Below are positions 40,101 through 53,700 of a stretch of 64,000 bases of DNA, one piece after another. A program made the translations under genes and the position numbers. The number at the start of each line of letters is the position of its first letter. Within the stretch, counting starts at the first letter, position 1. The DNA is from Hippopus hippopus (lineage: Eukaryota; Mollusca; Bivalvia; Cardiida; Cardiidae). Under the pieces are notes generated by a model that searched no databases, was not told the origin of the DNA, and worked only from the letters and a program-made list of their open reading frames with translations. The stretch covers positions 32,511,627-32,575,626 of the forward strand of contig OX328097.1 in assembly GCA_946811185.2 (NCBI GenBank). Direction: 5' to 3'.

Positions 40101-43100
40101 TCGATGAAGGTATTGAACCCGTAAATCAAGTACGATTTTTCGTGTGATACTAGTATGTATATTTCTGAATAATACAGGTCTGAAAAGTATATAATCAAAC
40201 TTGACCCAAAGGTCTAGAATTTCTACGACTTTATGACTTTTGAAAGCATCCCCGGCCGAAGGAGAAAAAACTGTGAATCAATAGTTCTATTTCTACCAAT
40301 GTATTTTAACACCTTCAAACGCGAATCATATTTCTTTACTCTTGACCAAACAATACCAAGTTAAACGACCTAGGGAAATAAAGCTTATGAAAACATTTTT
40401 GGAAAAAGGAGAAAATGCTGTTAGCCAGCATTTTCTCCTTTTCCAAGAATTTTTTTGGCCTTTCAAAGTCAAATTTCGTTAAATGAGCAACATTTGAATT
40501 GTCGTCTGCACACTCTTTCAATTTCGAAAATTTCAAAATTCTGTCGTTTGGTAAAGAGGTATGCCACACTTAATTTGTCGTCTGCAACCTCTTTCAAAAT
40601 TATCGGGTGGAAAAGACTTAAAATGACTGTACCTATAGTTGTGATGATAGTAACCGAATACAGAAGAGAATTAGCAAATGTCCACTGGTATGGCTCGTCC
40701 CCTAACTGACCGTCCCAGTCATAATCATGAATCAAATTGTACATATCTTGTTCAAACCCCCTCAAAATAGAGAATAGCTTCTTATCCCACAGTGACCTAT
40801 ATAGGGCTACGGCATTCTCATCACCAGTGTCTGTGTAAACAACTATCTTTTCCTTGTACAATTCGACTGTATCACAAGCACGTTTACGTATTTCCTTTTC
40901 GTTTGGAAGTTCTATCGCTTTAAACATAATCCCTCCGAGAAGCGAGTAACCTACTATTAAGCACGATAGTCCCACGTGAGAGAATAGAAATGTGATAAAT
41001 CGTTTCAGTCCTTTGATAATGTACCGACATATCGTTTGGCATTTAGTCTCGCTTATATCACCACTGTTCTCCATTTGTTTTCTTTCTCGGTCTCTCCTCG
41101 ACATTTTACAGTTGTCTTACATTAGTCCTCGAGCGCCAGAACACCAATGTGGATTACATATTTCCATTTACTAGCAAAAGACCCGAATATTACAATTTCA
41201 GACCTTACACTGCTTGTAAACGTAACAGTTGATGCTGAAATCGCATGGGTGCTTCATTGATGTTCTGAGAAATCGTGTTGTGTGTTTTCTCACTTACATC
41301 AGTACCATGCTCACTTTGTGACCTCCCTCAATTGTACCGTTGTCGCCTTATCTTAGCACTAAGCGAAATGGATAATACTCATCAAATACGAAATGACCTA
41401 AACATTACAGTTTTAATGCATGACATTTAGTCCAAAAGCAACCTGTCTCGCTAACGGAGCTAAAACAAAAGCCCTAACATCTTACATTTTAAACTGACAA
41501 ATCTTCCGGCTCTTTTCTCACTTTGTTTACCCTGTTCGCGCCAAACAATTGAAATATATTTACAAGTATTCAGTCGGTCAAGGAAAAAACATGAAAAAAA
41601 GCTATTTTTTTAAAAAATGCACTCTATCGATCTGAAATCAAACTAAACAGAACGTAATCTGATCTTGACTTGTCATTGTCTGCAATTTTAAGTACGAGGG
41701 CTCGTACAATGTTTCTGATGTTTAAGACCTATTAACTCTTATTCTGCTAAATAAAAGAAATGAAACTTTCAAGCCGATAGTAAAAAAAACACAAATTTTG
41801 CTATTTCAAAGGTGTTTTTTGGGGGGGAATTTTTGGGAAAGATATCTCCATATCGGACAGTGTAGATCCAAGATCAGACTGCACGTTCTGTGCAGTCTGA
41901 TCTTCATCTACACTGCCCGAAAAAGGTCAGTGGGTAGCGCTTACCAGCCTAAGGGTTAATGCAAAAAATTAAATAAATAAATAAATAAATAAACAATTAT
42001 ATATTGCTAAAAGTAATTATTCAATCGTTACGACATGTCAGCGAATCTTGATACACTATATACAGTTACTTCGTGACAAGTTGTGGAGTTTAGAAAAAAG
42101 AACGCTGGTATTTCTCAAACGGTACCTGAACACTTTGTTTCTAATTTGCTTAAATTTTTAACTTTTACGAAAGATGGGTAAAGCAGACGTAATGTTATCA
42201 AAATAACAGGATTATTATGATTTATTTATTTATTTATTTTTAATTTCTATTTTATAATATATCGTATTTTTCTAAAAATTGAAAATGACTTGATTCTTTC
42301 TTTGCATACTCCCCAACATCCCGCACACAATATCAGAAATTTTGACGGAAGCAAAAACGAACTTAAGTCTTTACCAAACGACAAAATTTAAGACTGGTCC
42401 ATATTGGAAGCATTTGCAGACGACACATCAAATTTAGCTGAAATTATAGTGATTGTCTGTGAAAGTGTAGGAAACCCTTGTGGGAAAAGGAGAAAATGCT
42501 GGTTACCAGCATTTTCTCCTTTTCCGACAAGGTTTTTAAAAGGCTTTTTATTTGGGGTCGTGAAAACTCTAGACTGTGTGATAAAGAGTTTAAGTCAGAT
42601 TGTACGCTTAGTGTGGTATCATCGTAAGCTACACATTAATAAAAATCGTTAAAGCGTTAAAAACGACGAGTTTCGGAGAATTCCAACACAAGGTTTTTTA
42701 TGCACAAACATTTCAAAACTGGTAATTATTCTTATTCACTTCGAAAAGACAAGCTACTAAATTTTGTTCCATTTCCCATAAAGTTCTATTCACTATTAGG
42801 AGAGACACAATTAGATTAGCCGCAGCACTACCAATAACTACATTTCGCAATCATCTGCGTATTCAACTTTAACAAAACACCTGCTACGGATGCAGGATGC
42901 ACGGAAAATGCATTTCCACAGAATAAAGGTTAACCCATAACTGCACAAGCCACTGAAAACATACCAAAGCTTTCAAAAACTACAGAAAAGAAACTTTTAA
43001 GGGAGATAGATTCTTTTTTTCCCCCCTACAAACGTACAGAAAAAGTTGTGAGAAAAGGAGTGGAATTGCTGCCTTTTCCAGCATATTTACCAAAAACTGC

Positions 43101-46100
43101 CAACGTCAATACGATTGCTTTATTCAAGTATTTAGGTCCTTGGCCTAACATAACATACATTTTATTTTCATTGAGTGACGTCTTAAAACAAATCTTAACT
43201 GGTGTAAAAAGTTATATTTGTACAGTAATGAATGAGTGCATCAGTAGATAGACTTTTTATGCAAAGCTGTAACTTGTACAAGCGAAAAAAAAAAACCAAA
43301 GAAAAACGTTAACCCTTATCCTGCTAAATAACTGAATTGAAACTTTCAAGCCGATAGTAAACCCCAAATGTTGCTGTTTCAAAGGTATATTTTGGGGAAA
43401 AATATCTCCGTATCGGACAGTGTAGATCCAAGATCAGACGGCGTAGATCGTGATCTTCACTGTCAGCAAAATGTCAGTGAGTCACGCTTAGCTGCCTAAA
43501 GATTGAAAAAAGGAAAATATTTCATAGAAACTTGGTGAGAAAAGGAGTAACTCCTGGGAACAAGCGATTACTTTTTTCTCTACAATGTTTTGAAAAAAAA
43601 AAAATGTTCACTGTGTAAAATGCAATATTTGTCAAGAAAAGGCTAATCCATTACAAAACATACTATTTAGACACAGTAATTGTTAAGTCAAATCGATACA
43701 AAAGAACATGTTTGTAATCATGAATAGATTTGTGTTTTCGATGCTAAGGAAAAATAGTGGAAAAGGAGCAGTTGCTTGTTCCAAGCAATTGCTCCTTTTC
43801 CCATGATGTTTTCAAAAGCTGTCCACTGCAGGGGTGTAAAGAAATTAACATTTATGTAGAAATGGGTTAAACAGACGGTTATATGTTCAGTTATCTTGCT
43901 ATATCTTATAGATTCTGATTGCTTATTGGTTTTGGCATTAGTGAGTCTCAGTTATACAGGGGAATTATAATAAATCAAACCTTTTTCCCTGTATTTTCAT
44001 ATATTTACAAAGACTTCTGCCTCCTAATGTATATATGCAGTGTTCTGGCAAAAGAGGGTTTAATGCATCTCCCCGATACGTGATACCATGCAAGTCATCA
44101 CACAAGTATGGATCCATGAAATCCATTTTAGTACAACAACCGCCTAAATCATGAGGTACACTGATCCTTTGACACGCAGAAAATTGACCGATAGAAAAAA
44201 GTTTCGACCCAGGTCAGCCTGCGCGGACTTACCCGGGTCGATACTTTTTGCAGATGTATTAAGCCCCCTTTTCACAGAGCATTGCTCATATATTGTTTTT
44301 TTAACGTTAAAAAAGACAGAACCCGGTAGCTCAGTCGATAACGTACAGATCTTGGTCGCAGGTTCGAATTCCCAGAGCGGCTAATTTCTTTCCGGAGATG
44401 GGTGATAGTCAGTGTGACATTCCTCTCTCACCGATCATCATGATGATGGTTATATGGGAATTCAGCCATGTGAAGAACACTGTGCAAATTCCTGGCAGAA
44501 AAACTTTAGGAGGGGATGCATTGACCGCCGCGATAAAAATGAAATAATGTGTTGAAAACGGCGTAAATCTCCAAAACAAATACAAAAACCAACCAAAAGC
44601 ATTAAAAAAAAAAATGTACTGTGGATAAAGATACATTTTAATTTAATTTTAATTTAAGTGTTGAATTAGGTGGTCGACGGTGTAAGAATAAGATCAGAAT
44701 GCATATTCTGTGCATCGGAAGGGCAAAAAAAACCTGCAGATATAAGGCAATGCGTTATGTTGGCAGCATTTTTCTTATTATCCAACTACTCACTGCTTTA
44801 CATGCAAATAAAGACCCCGAAAAATTTTGCTGTGGTTCATATCTGGACAGCAAGGGTGAAAAAAATGTACATGTATATTTTAAGAGCTCCTCCGGTGCGC
44901 AATCCTCTACCAAATAATCCCGAGTTTTAACTACCCTGAGGAAGACAGTTTATGAACACGTCTTGGGAAAAGGAAAATGCTGGTACATGTATATATCTTT
45001 TTCTCCTTTTCCCACAAAGTTTTCAACCCTTTCAAGGACAAATTTGGACGAGCGTAGAATTTTGTCTTCTGGTAAAAAGTTAAGGCAATGAATTAATGAT
45101 CATAAAAATCCTCTTTGGTTGCTTACGTGGGAGTATTGCCCGAGGCAACTAGTATCAGTGAAATCGAAGAGAAACATAAGTAAGTAGACTGACGCCCTGA
45201 TAGGGCTGAAATACTGTTGAGAGCGACATATAGTCCATTCAATCAATCTCATATACGATTCCACGAACGGTCAATAGTATCAAAACTGAATTTTCGCAAA
45301 GTAAAAAAAATAATAAATGAGCCATGCTCTGTGAAAAAGGGGTGTAATGCATCCCCGCGATGTATTATACAAAGCAAGTCCTCACATAGTTGTGGATCCA
45401 TAGAGTCATTTTAGTTTAACGATTGGCTTGATCTGGAAGTAGAATGGTCTTTGGACATTCAGAAAATTTTCAAAAAGCAAAAAAGTTTCAATCCATGTCA
45501 GCCTGTGCGGACTGCGCAGGCTGACACGGGTTGATACTTTTTAAAGATGCATTATGCCCCCGTTTCAAAGAGAATGGCCATTATGATATTAAACGAAATA
45601 ATATACGAGATAAATCGGACTGCGTGTGTGAAGTCGTGAAATGACGTGTTATATAATACCCAAATGAATACTAACTTCCCCGTTTATTGGGTTCTTATTA
45701 TCTTTGATTTTGTACGAACATTTGGTAACACAACTATAGTACAGTTCCTTTTACATTTAGTTTTCCTTTCGCAACTGTCGTTGCTTCTATTGTGGGCAGA
45801 ATCAAGAACAGATTGCACAGAACACGCAGTCTGATCTTGCGTGTACATTATCCTCTATGTTGAGTTATTCTAATGAACAGTATCTCTATCAAACAACCAA
45901 CCAGTATTTAGCCTGATCTTGATCTACACTGTTCGCAAAAACTCTTGTTTTCGCGTACGGCGCTGAAAAGGTTAGTATTCGTGAACTATAAGAGTGACCA
46001 GAGTGACTGCTAGTTTAGTTTAAACATATCAGTGAATATTAGGCTACATCGATTGAGAAACAAGTTCTTGCAATTTATACTAATCTCTCTCGATTCTACT

Positions 46101-47696
46101 TCCTGGAACCTACACCAGTACTCGCGTCAAATGTGTGGGCCAATGAACAGGCCCAAAGTTGACACCCGCTCCCGGGAATCGAAATTGGGGCCTTATATGG
46201 CTACGAGGTCGACGCTCTACCTCACAACCACGGACACCACCCGAGTAACTGTTCGAGCTATAAAACGTCTTTACCCTTTACCATACAATCCCGTGCTTTA
46301 ACGATCCCAAGAAAGAGACCTTTTGAAAACATTGTGGGGGAAAAGCAACCAGTAACCAGCATTTTCTCCGTTTCCCACAATGTTTCCTCCATTTTCTAGG
46401 ACCACTTCCATCTTTTAGCAACATTTGATTTTCGTCTTTCAATTTGTACAGGTTCAGAATTTTATCGTTTAATAAAGAGTTAATTAAAAGGAAAAAAGGA
46501 TTTTCAACGAGCTTATTAAATATGACGACCAATTATGGAATTTATTATAAAGATCGCGAATTTTCCACTGATTGTACAATGAAAGTCCTGTCATGCAAGG
46601 CATGTCAATTCGTTGGTAAAAAATCCTGCAATGTTTCATCACGAAACCAATTAAATGTTACGTTAGATATTCACGATAACAATGTTATATCAGCCAATAT
46701 CATATCAACCCATTCGGCAAACCTAATCCGTTGATCAAATCCCTCAGCTATATTACGATGCTGGGTGATATGCACGTAAAGTTGCACTTCTTGGCCGGAA
46801 ATACACCGCTTAACCGTTCCTAAGATTGTAAGGCTCCGTTTATAAAAGAAGACAAGAGTCACATTTTCTCTCGAAGTCTTTCTGAAGACATAATCGTTGA
46901 CATAGAGTTTTCGCATTCAATATTTAACATGGTTTAACAATTCTGTTGGCAGTTTTCACCGACAGATTGATAGATGGTAATAACTTCACCGTGGTTGTTT
47001 ATATCGTTGGTAATCGATTTATATGATGCCACCATGTTTTAGATCATTTGACTGGCAGTATTTCAAAATGGAAACCTGCTTGATACGGACGAGGTTATAT
47101 GTAGTTACGGAATCGGCCGAGTTTCGACTAGTGCCAAAATAATTCACGGTGAATAGATAAAGCGTAAATTAATCAAGTATCGTGCGTAATGCAGCTGCAT
47201 GGATTAAACTAATGAATTTTGTTATTACCTTTTCAGCCGCACGCGAAACCCAACTTTTATTCGGGCTTTCAAACTTTCGCTCAATCTGTGGGTGGTTATA
47301 CACTGGATTGGCTGTGTTTATTACATGATCTCGGAATATGAAGGTTTGGGCTCCAACGACTGGGTGTATCCTGCCGGGGAAGATTTCAATTACTTTTCAA
47401 GGTAAAGCTTTACATTGTACAATTACTTCCGTCAGCATTTGTTCGCTATGAACGATCTCCTTTATACTTGTGAATAGTATAATTGAGCCATGCTCTGGCA
47501 AAAGGTTGTTTAATGCACCTCTATGATGAGGTTCACTGGTCATTTGACATGCACAAAATTTTAAGATAGCAAAAGGTTTCGGCCCACGTCAGCATGCGCG
47601 AAATGGCATGGGTCGATACTTTTTGCCGATGTATTGAATTCCCTTTTCACAGAGCATGTCTCATATTATTTTTTGCGCACACAGTCTGTCTGTCTG

Positions 47697-47730
<34 letters not shown>

Positions 47731-50700
47731 CCCTGCTCTAATTTATAAAATGCACTCATAGAATCTAATATGGAATTAGAAAAATTCCTAAGTACATATT
47801 ATGACTGCTATGTTTCCATGTTCGTGTTGCTTGCTATCTGGATTATCTCATGCAGACAAATTTTGTTTACGTCTGGTTGCACGCCTTTACTTGAAAACAT
47901 GTGGCTAAAGCAGAAATCGCTAGAGACGGGCACTGTCTCCTTCTGTCTCGAAATTAGACATGCTTTTATTAATTTAACCTTTATTCACGTTATTTATTCA
48001 AACTCTGCAAGGGCTTTTTCCAAGTCGTCTGTTCCAGTTATTTTTAATGATACAATGACTGGGCGCGATAGCCACGTCAAGAATACGTCAACATATTACC
48101 AGGAGGAATTCCAGTCTGTCAACACACAGGAGCAGGTAGCTTTTGGAAATATTATGTGAGAACTGAAGAAATTGATTATTACAAAGTTTCTCTTAAAGTT
48201 TTGCAGATAAAAGACTGAAAAGATATACAGATGTTTCCATGATTGTTTATTGTTATTTTTGCAGAAAATACATTCGAGTTATGTACTGGTCGTTAATGAC
48301 ATTGACAACTATAGGTGAGCGTCCAGCCCCCGAAACTGATTTGGTACGTAGACATGCAGGGTGTACATTATTAGTTGTACGGTCAGGTGGCAGGGGACTT
48401 GGAAACTTGTTCACGGCTGTGGTGAATCATGTTGCCCAGAGCCGAAGGCGAGGTGGCGACATGATTCACCACAGCCGTGAATAAGTTTCCAGGTCCCCTG
48501 CCACCTGACCGTGCAACGAATTTATTATACTGCAAAGTTTTGCCATTCCAACGTGTGTTAAGCGAAATTTACCTGTTTTATTTGTTTCAAAAATTGAGCA
48601 CGCTGACGAAGTAGAATTTCCCTTCTGAGTGCCCCAATTCAATGAAAACTGACGTCACTGGGAACTGACGTCACTGAAACCTTGGTAAAACGTGCATTTT
48701 GGTGCATAATCTTGATGTTAATCTTGATCGACGCCGCCATTTTGGATGTCCTGTTGAAAGTGTAGTCATGTATACGGGGCCCCCGAAAGGGAAACTACTT
48801 TTACGTTGGTTTTGCCAGTGTACATGATATATATGTTCGGGGCATATTATCCAATCAGATCACGAGAAATTTCTTTGCAGTATAATAAAATATTTTTAGC
48901 CATGCTCTTTGAAAAGGGGGCTTAAGGTATCTGCAAAAAGTCTCGACCCAGGCTGACCTGAATCGAACCCTTTTGCTATTGGACAATTTTCGGCATGTCA
49001 AAGGAGCAGTGTACCGCATGTCTGTTGTTATACAAAATAGATTGTATGGTTCAATAATTATGCGATGACTTGCTTGATATCATGCGTCACGAAGATGCAT
49101 TAAACCTCCTTTTGCCAGAGCATGGTTCATTTGATTCTTATCTTCCCCTGGTTTCTACACCAATAATTTCTTATTTTCGTTTTCGCGTGTATATGAATAT
49201 ATTAAATATTAAAACCTATTTTTTCTGCATTATCTCTGTTTTACACGGATGTTTTTCAAAGTCGTTTGTTGCGGTTTGTTTAAAACTCAGAAAACAAAGA
49301 CAATTAAACCTTAATACATGTTTTCTTCTACATATTATCATATTTAGTTTCTGTTTGGTTCTGTGATACACATTTGATTATCTTATAGATTCCTTTGTTC
49401 ATTGATAGGAGTTCGTGTTCACTGGCGTAACGTTTCTAATTGGCGTTTTCGTTTTTGCCGCCGTGGTTGGTAACGTCGGTGACGTCATCAGTAATATGAA
49501 TGCTTCTAGACAAGAATTCCAATCGAGGTTTGTCATAGTGTGTTGTTTTGTTGGTTTCAACGCCGATTTCAACATTATTTCAATCATATCACATTGGCCT
49601 GAGCAATTTCCGAAGCATTTTTATCAAAGCTGTGCACAACATTCTTTCAGGGCCATTTTCAAGGCATCTTTCCCCCAAGTACTAATGCATGGTAATAACA
49701 GCTCAGGCACTACTGTACTAAGCTATTTTCTTTCCATCGAGTATAAACTGTTTTAATCAGTATCATGCTAAAGAACTTATCAATCGTTCAGCCGTTTCGT
49801 TGTCATCGTGGGAAAAGGAATACTTACTTGTTACACATACTCGCTTCTGTTTTGCCAGTTTTTAATGCTTTCACCAATATGAGTGTAAAAAACTTCTGAT
49901 TTACGTTTATTTTGAGGCAGATACTTGATTTACTATTTATGAAGAAAAAAATATGACATACTTATCACTTTGTATATTTTTCACATGCCAAATATTAAAA
50001 ATTTTATTTTGAGATAGAAATTTGATTTACTATTTGTGAAGAAAAAAATATGACATACTTATGACTTTGTGTATTTTTCACATGCCAAATTAAAGTATTT
50101 CTTCTTTCAATCGGTCCAATAACATTTAGTTTAACTCTTTCGCAGAATGGATCAAATAAAGTTTTACCTACAGCATCGACATGTTGACGAAAGACTTCAG
50201 AATCGAGTAAAGAGATGGGCAGATTACACTTGGATAAGGTATTGTTACCCATACCTTGACACAATTTTCAGTTGCTTTTTTTGGCAGTGTTAACCCACTA
50301 CACAAAAACTGATGGAGAAGATTTTTGAAAACATTGTGGGAAAAGGAGAAAATGCTTGTAACCAGCATTTTCTTCCTTTCCGACAATTTTCTGTCCTTTT
50401 ACAGACAAATCTTGTCCACATCGAAAGCATTTGCAGATGACAAACCAGATTCGTCTCAAATGATGGAATTTGTCGTTGAAATGATAAAAAAAACACTGTT
50501 GGAAAAGGAGGAACTGCTGGTTACCAGCATTTTCTGCTTTTTCAACAGTGTTTTCAGAAGCTTTCCTCCTCAGGGTCGTTTAAACACAGGATTGTTTGGT
50601 AAAGGATTAAATTATTTTCCTGGTCCAGTGACAAGGTAACCGGTGGTATTTGTCAGCTTACGACAGTTCTGGGGTACTTTTCACTAAACTGCGTAGATTT

Positions 50701-53700
50701 ACGCAAATTTGTAGGATTGTATTTACACACAAACGAACCCAGCTTTACCCAAAGGTATGAGCTTGCGTAAAGTTATGCAAATATTTATTCAAATAGTAAA
50801 GTTTGCATTTCAGTGAAATTTGTTTTCACACTTGATGCTTGCTACCTTAACGCTTTCACTACCAGATAAATAATCTATAGATTTTCAATGGCTACAAATA
50901 CAGTTTTGCTGCAAGATGAAGAGAAAGTTCAGTGTTGATCTAGAATGAAAGTGTGGATAGTGTAGATCAGAGACCAGACTGCACGTTTTGTGCCGTCTGA
51001 TCTTGATCTACACCGTCCACAAAAGCTTCTTGTGTCAACAGTAAGGAAAGAGTTAACTGCGTTCGCAAATAAGTGTATACGCAGTTAGAGAAAGGTAACC
51101 TGGTTACTAGTATTATTGCTTTTATGATTTCAGGACCCAGGCGATAGACGAGCCCACTTTGTTGCAGATGCTTCCTGAACGATTACGAACAGAAATAGCG
51201 ATAAATGTTCACCTAGAGACTCTGAAAAAGGTACACAGCGAACTAGTCGACCCCTGATAGCTCAGTAGTAGTAATGCTAAGGGCTACAAATACTACAGGG
51301 GCTGTGAGTGTGAATCGTGGCTAGGCGGAAACATTTTCTCGGAATCGATGACAGAAATTCCGACTGTATTCCTTCTTCTCTCACTGTCGCGCATAAATTC
51401 GACTTTTTTAAGGAAAGGAAAACAGCCATTTGCTCGGAAAGAACACTGTGCGATAGGTGAAAGAAACTGGGAATGGACAGATATTACCAGGACTGTCTTG
51501 ATATACCTGAAAAACGCTTTGTACTGTTGAAAAAGCGTAAAACTAAAAACTGCAGGAATCTCTTAGCAACTCGAAGACGAGCGGAACAAAAGTAATGGAT
51601 CTATAATTTGTAGGTCAACGCACGGTGATTAGTAATTTTAAGTATCTACATTTGATAACTAAATTTAACGAAATGAAAACAAAATTCCTTTATGGTATGA
51701 TTTGGCTAATCACTACCCTTCCATCACACATGACAAATAGAATTTTGTTTTCACTCTTCATGCAAATTTTCCATCAAGAATGAAAAGTACAAAGGAGCAG
51801 CTATGTTTATGTTTATTGACTGATGAATGAATATAAAATTTCCAACACTGTTACGGTCACGTGACAGTTATCAATAGTTTGAATTATTGAGAGAGTAGTC
51901 TTTCTTCCAAAATGGCTTTGTCTCAAAGAAACTTTTGATTTTATCTTCGATGTTCATGTTTTTTTTTTCTCGAGATATTGGATACTTCCATGTCTGCTTT
52001 GCATTCTCTGCTAAGCGAAGTCGTTTCTGACCATTGGCATAGCCTGTAGGAATACAGTTTATAATTTGTAGGTGAAGATTTTTGAAGAATGCGAAGAGGG
52101 CTTATTGAGGGAGCTGGTGTTGAAACTACGCCCACAGTTGTATTCTCCGGGTGACTATATATGTAGGATTGGGGAAATCGGCAAGGAAATGTACATTGTT
52201 AACCACGGGAAAGTAGAGGTCAGTCAGCCTACAGATACGAGCCGGGCTCTGTCAAAGAGCGGTTTAATGCATCTCCGTGATGCATTAACCCTTTACCACA
52301 CAATCCCGAGTTTTAACGACCCTGTAAAAGAAGCCTTTTGAAAACATTGTGGGAAAAGGAGAAAATGCTGGTAACCAGCATTTTCTCCTTTTCCCACAAT
52401 GTTTTCTTCCCTTCCTTAAACGAATTTCAATTTTTTAGTCACATTTATTTTGTCGCCTGCAAATGCTCTCAATATGGACCAATCTAAAATTTTGTCGTTT
52501 GGTAAAGAGTTAATAGTTTATCAAACAAGTCATCACAATTATCGATCCATAAAACTTATTTTGTCCAACAACCGACTGATTCATGAGGTAGAGTGGTTCT
52601 TGGACACGCAGAAAATTTACTACGAGCAAGAAGTTTTGACCCACGTTAGCCAGCGCGGACTGTGTAGGCTGACATGGGTCGATAATTTTTGCCGATGCAT
52701 TAAACCACTTTTTTCACAGAGCATGACTCATATATTTCAAGGAAAGGAAATGTTGTTAAATGTAACGAATTATTGGGTATTTCCAAAGATGAATTTGCTT
52801 TATAGCGGAAGATGTACCTAAAATCTAGATCAGACCATCCAAACGGTGCAGTATAGTCTTTGATCTGCATTTTCCAATATCGTGAAGTCTTGCACTAAAA
52901 ATATTTGGAAACGCTCTTGCAAAACGGGATGAATGCAACTTCGTGATGCACTCTACCAAACAAGTCATTACACAACTATGGATCCATAAAATCCAGGGTT
53001 TTTTTTGAGAACTGACTGAATTGTGAGGTATAGCGGTCCACTGACATGCAGAAAATTAAAAAAATATATATCAAAACGTTTCAGCCCATGTCAGCCTGCG
53101 CGGACTGCACACGGTGACATGGGCCGAAACTTTTTGCAGATGCATTAAATCCCCTTTTCACACAGTATAATTTTAGCTTGTTTGCTTGGTGAGGAAATTG
53201 AAATACTAAATCATTAAATCTGGCAACGAAGGGGTAAACACTATAGCAGAGAACCTTATTACGCCTTCTTATGGCTCCAATCCCCGTTTTTTGAGAATTT
53301 GTCAATCTTTTTCATAGAAGTCATTTGTAGACCTACCACTCTATACTGCAAGTGACACAGAGAAAAAGTAAATACTTTTTATAAATGATATAGAAAAACA
53401 TTGTAAGAAAAGTTGCAGTGACATATATCATGCAATCGCACTTTTTCCGATTATATCTTAAAAACTGTCAGCAGCAAAGTGTAACAAACCGAAATCATGT
53501 TGTTATTGGCCAGCAACACGAACCATAAGTTTTTGTAAAAGCTAATAGGTCCAAAAAAGATACTAAAAAGCTTGACGGAGAGAGTGGAAAGGTTCAACAA
53601 ACACAGTGAGACGGGTGATACAATGTTTATGCACAGCACTAAACTAGACGTTACTACCAACCATTTTAATCCTCAAGCTAAACGTTTTTTTTTTTCCCGG

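Noticed and set aside
49070..49366. 98-codon hydrophobic open frame just upstream of exon 10
   Set aside because: Begins in a family B MITE and continues into AT-rich intron; the S6 exon starts later with a proper acceptor and phase.
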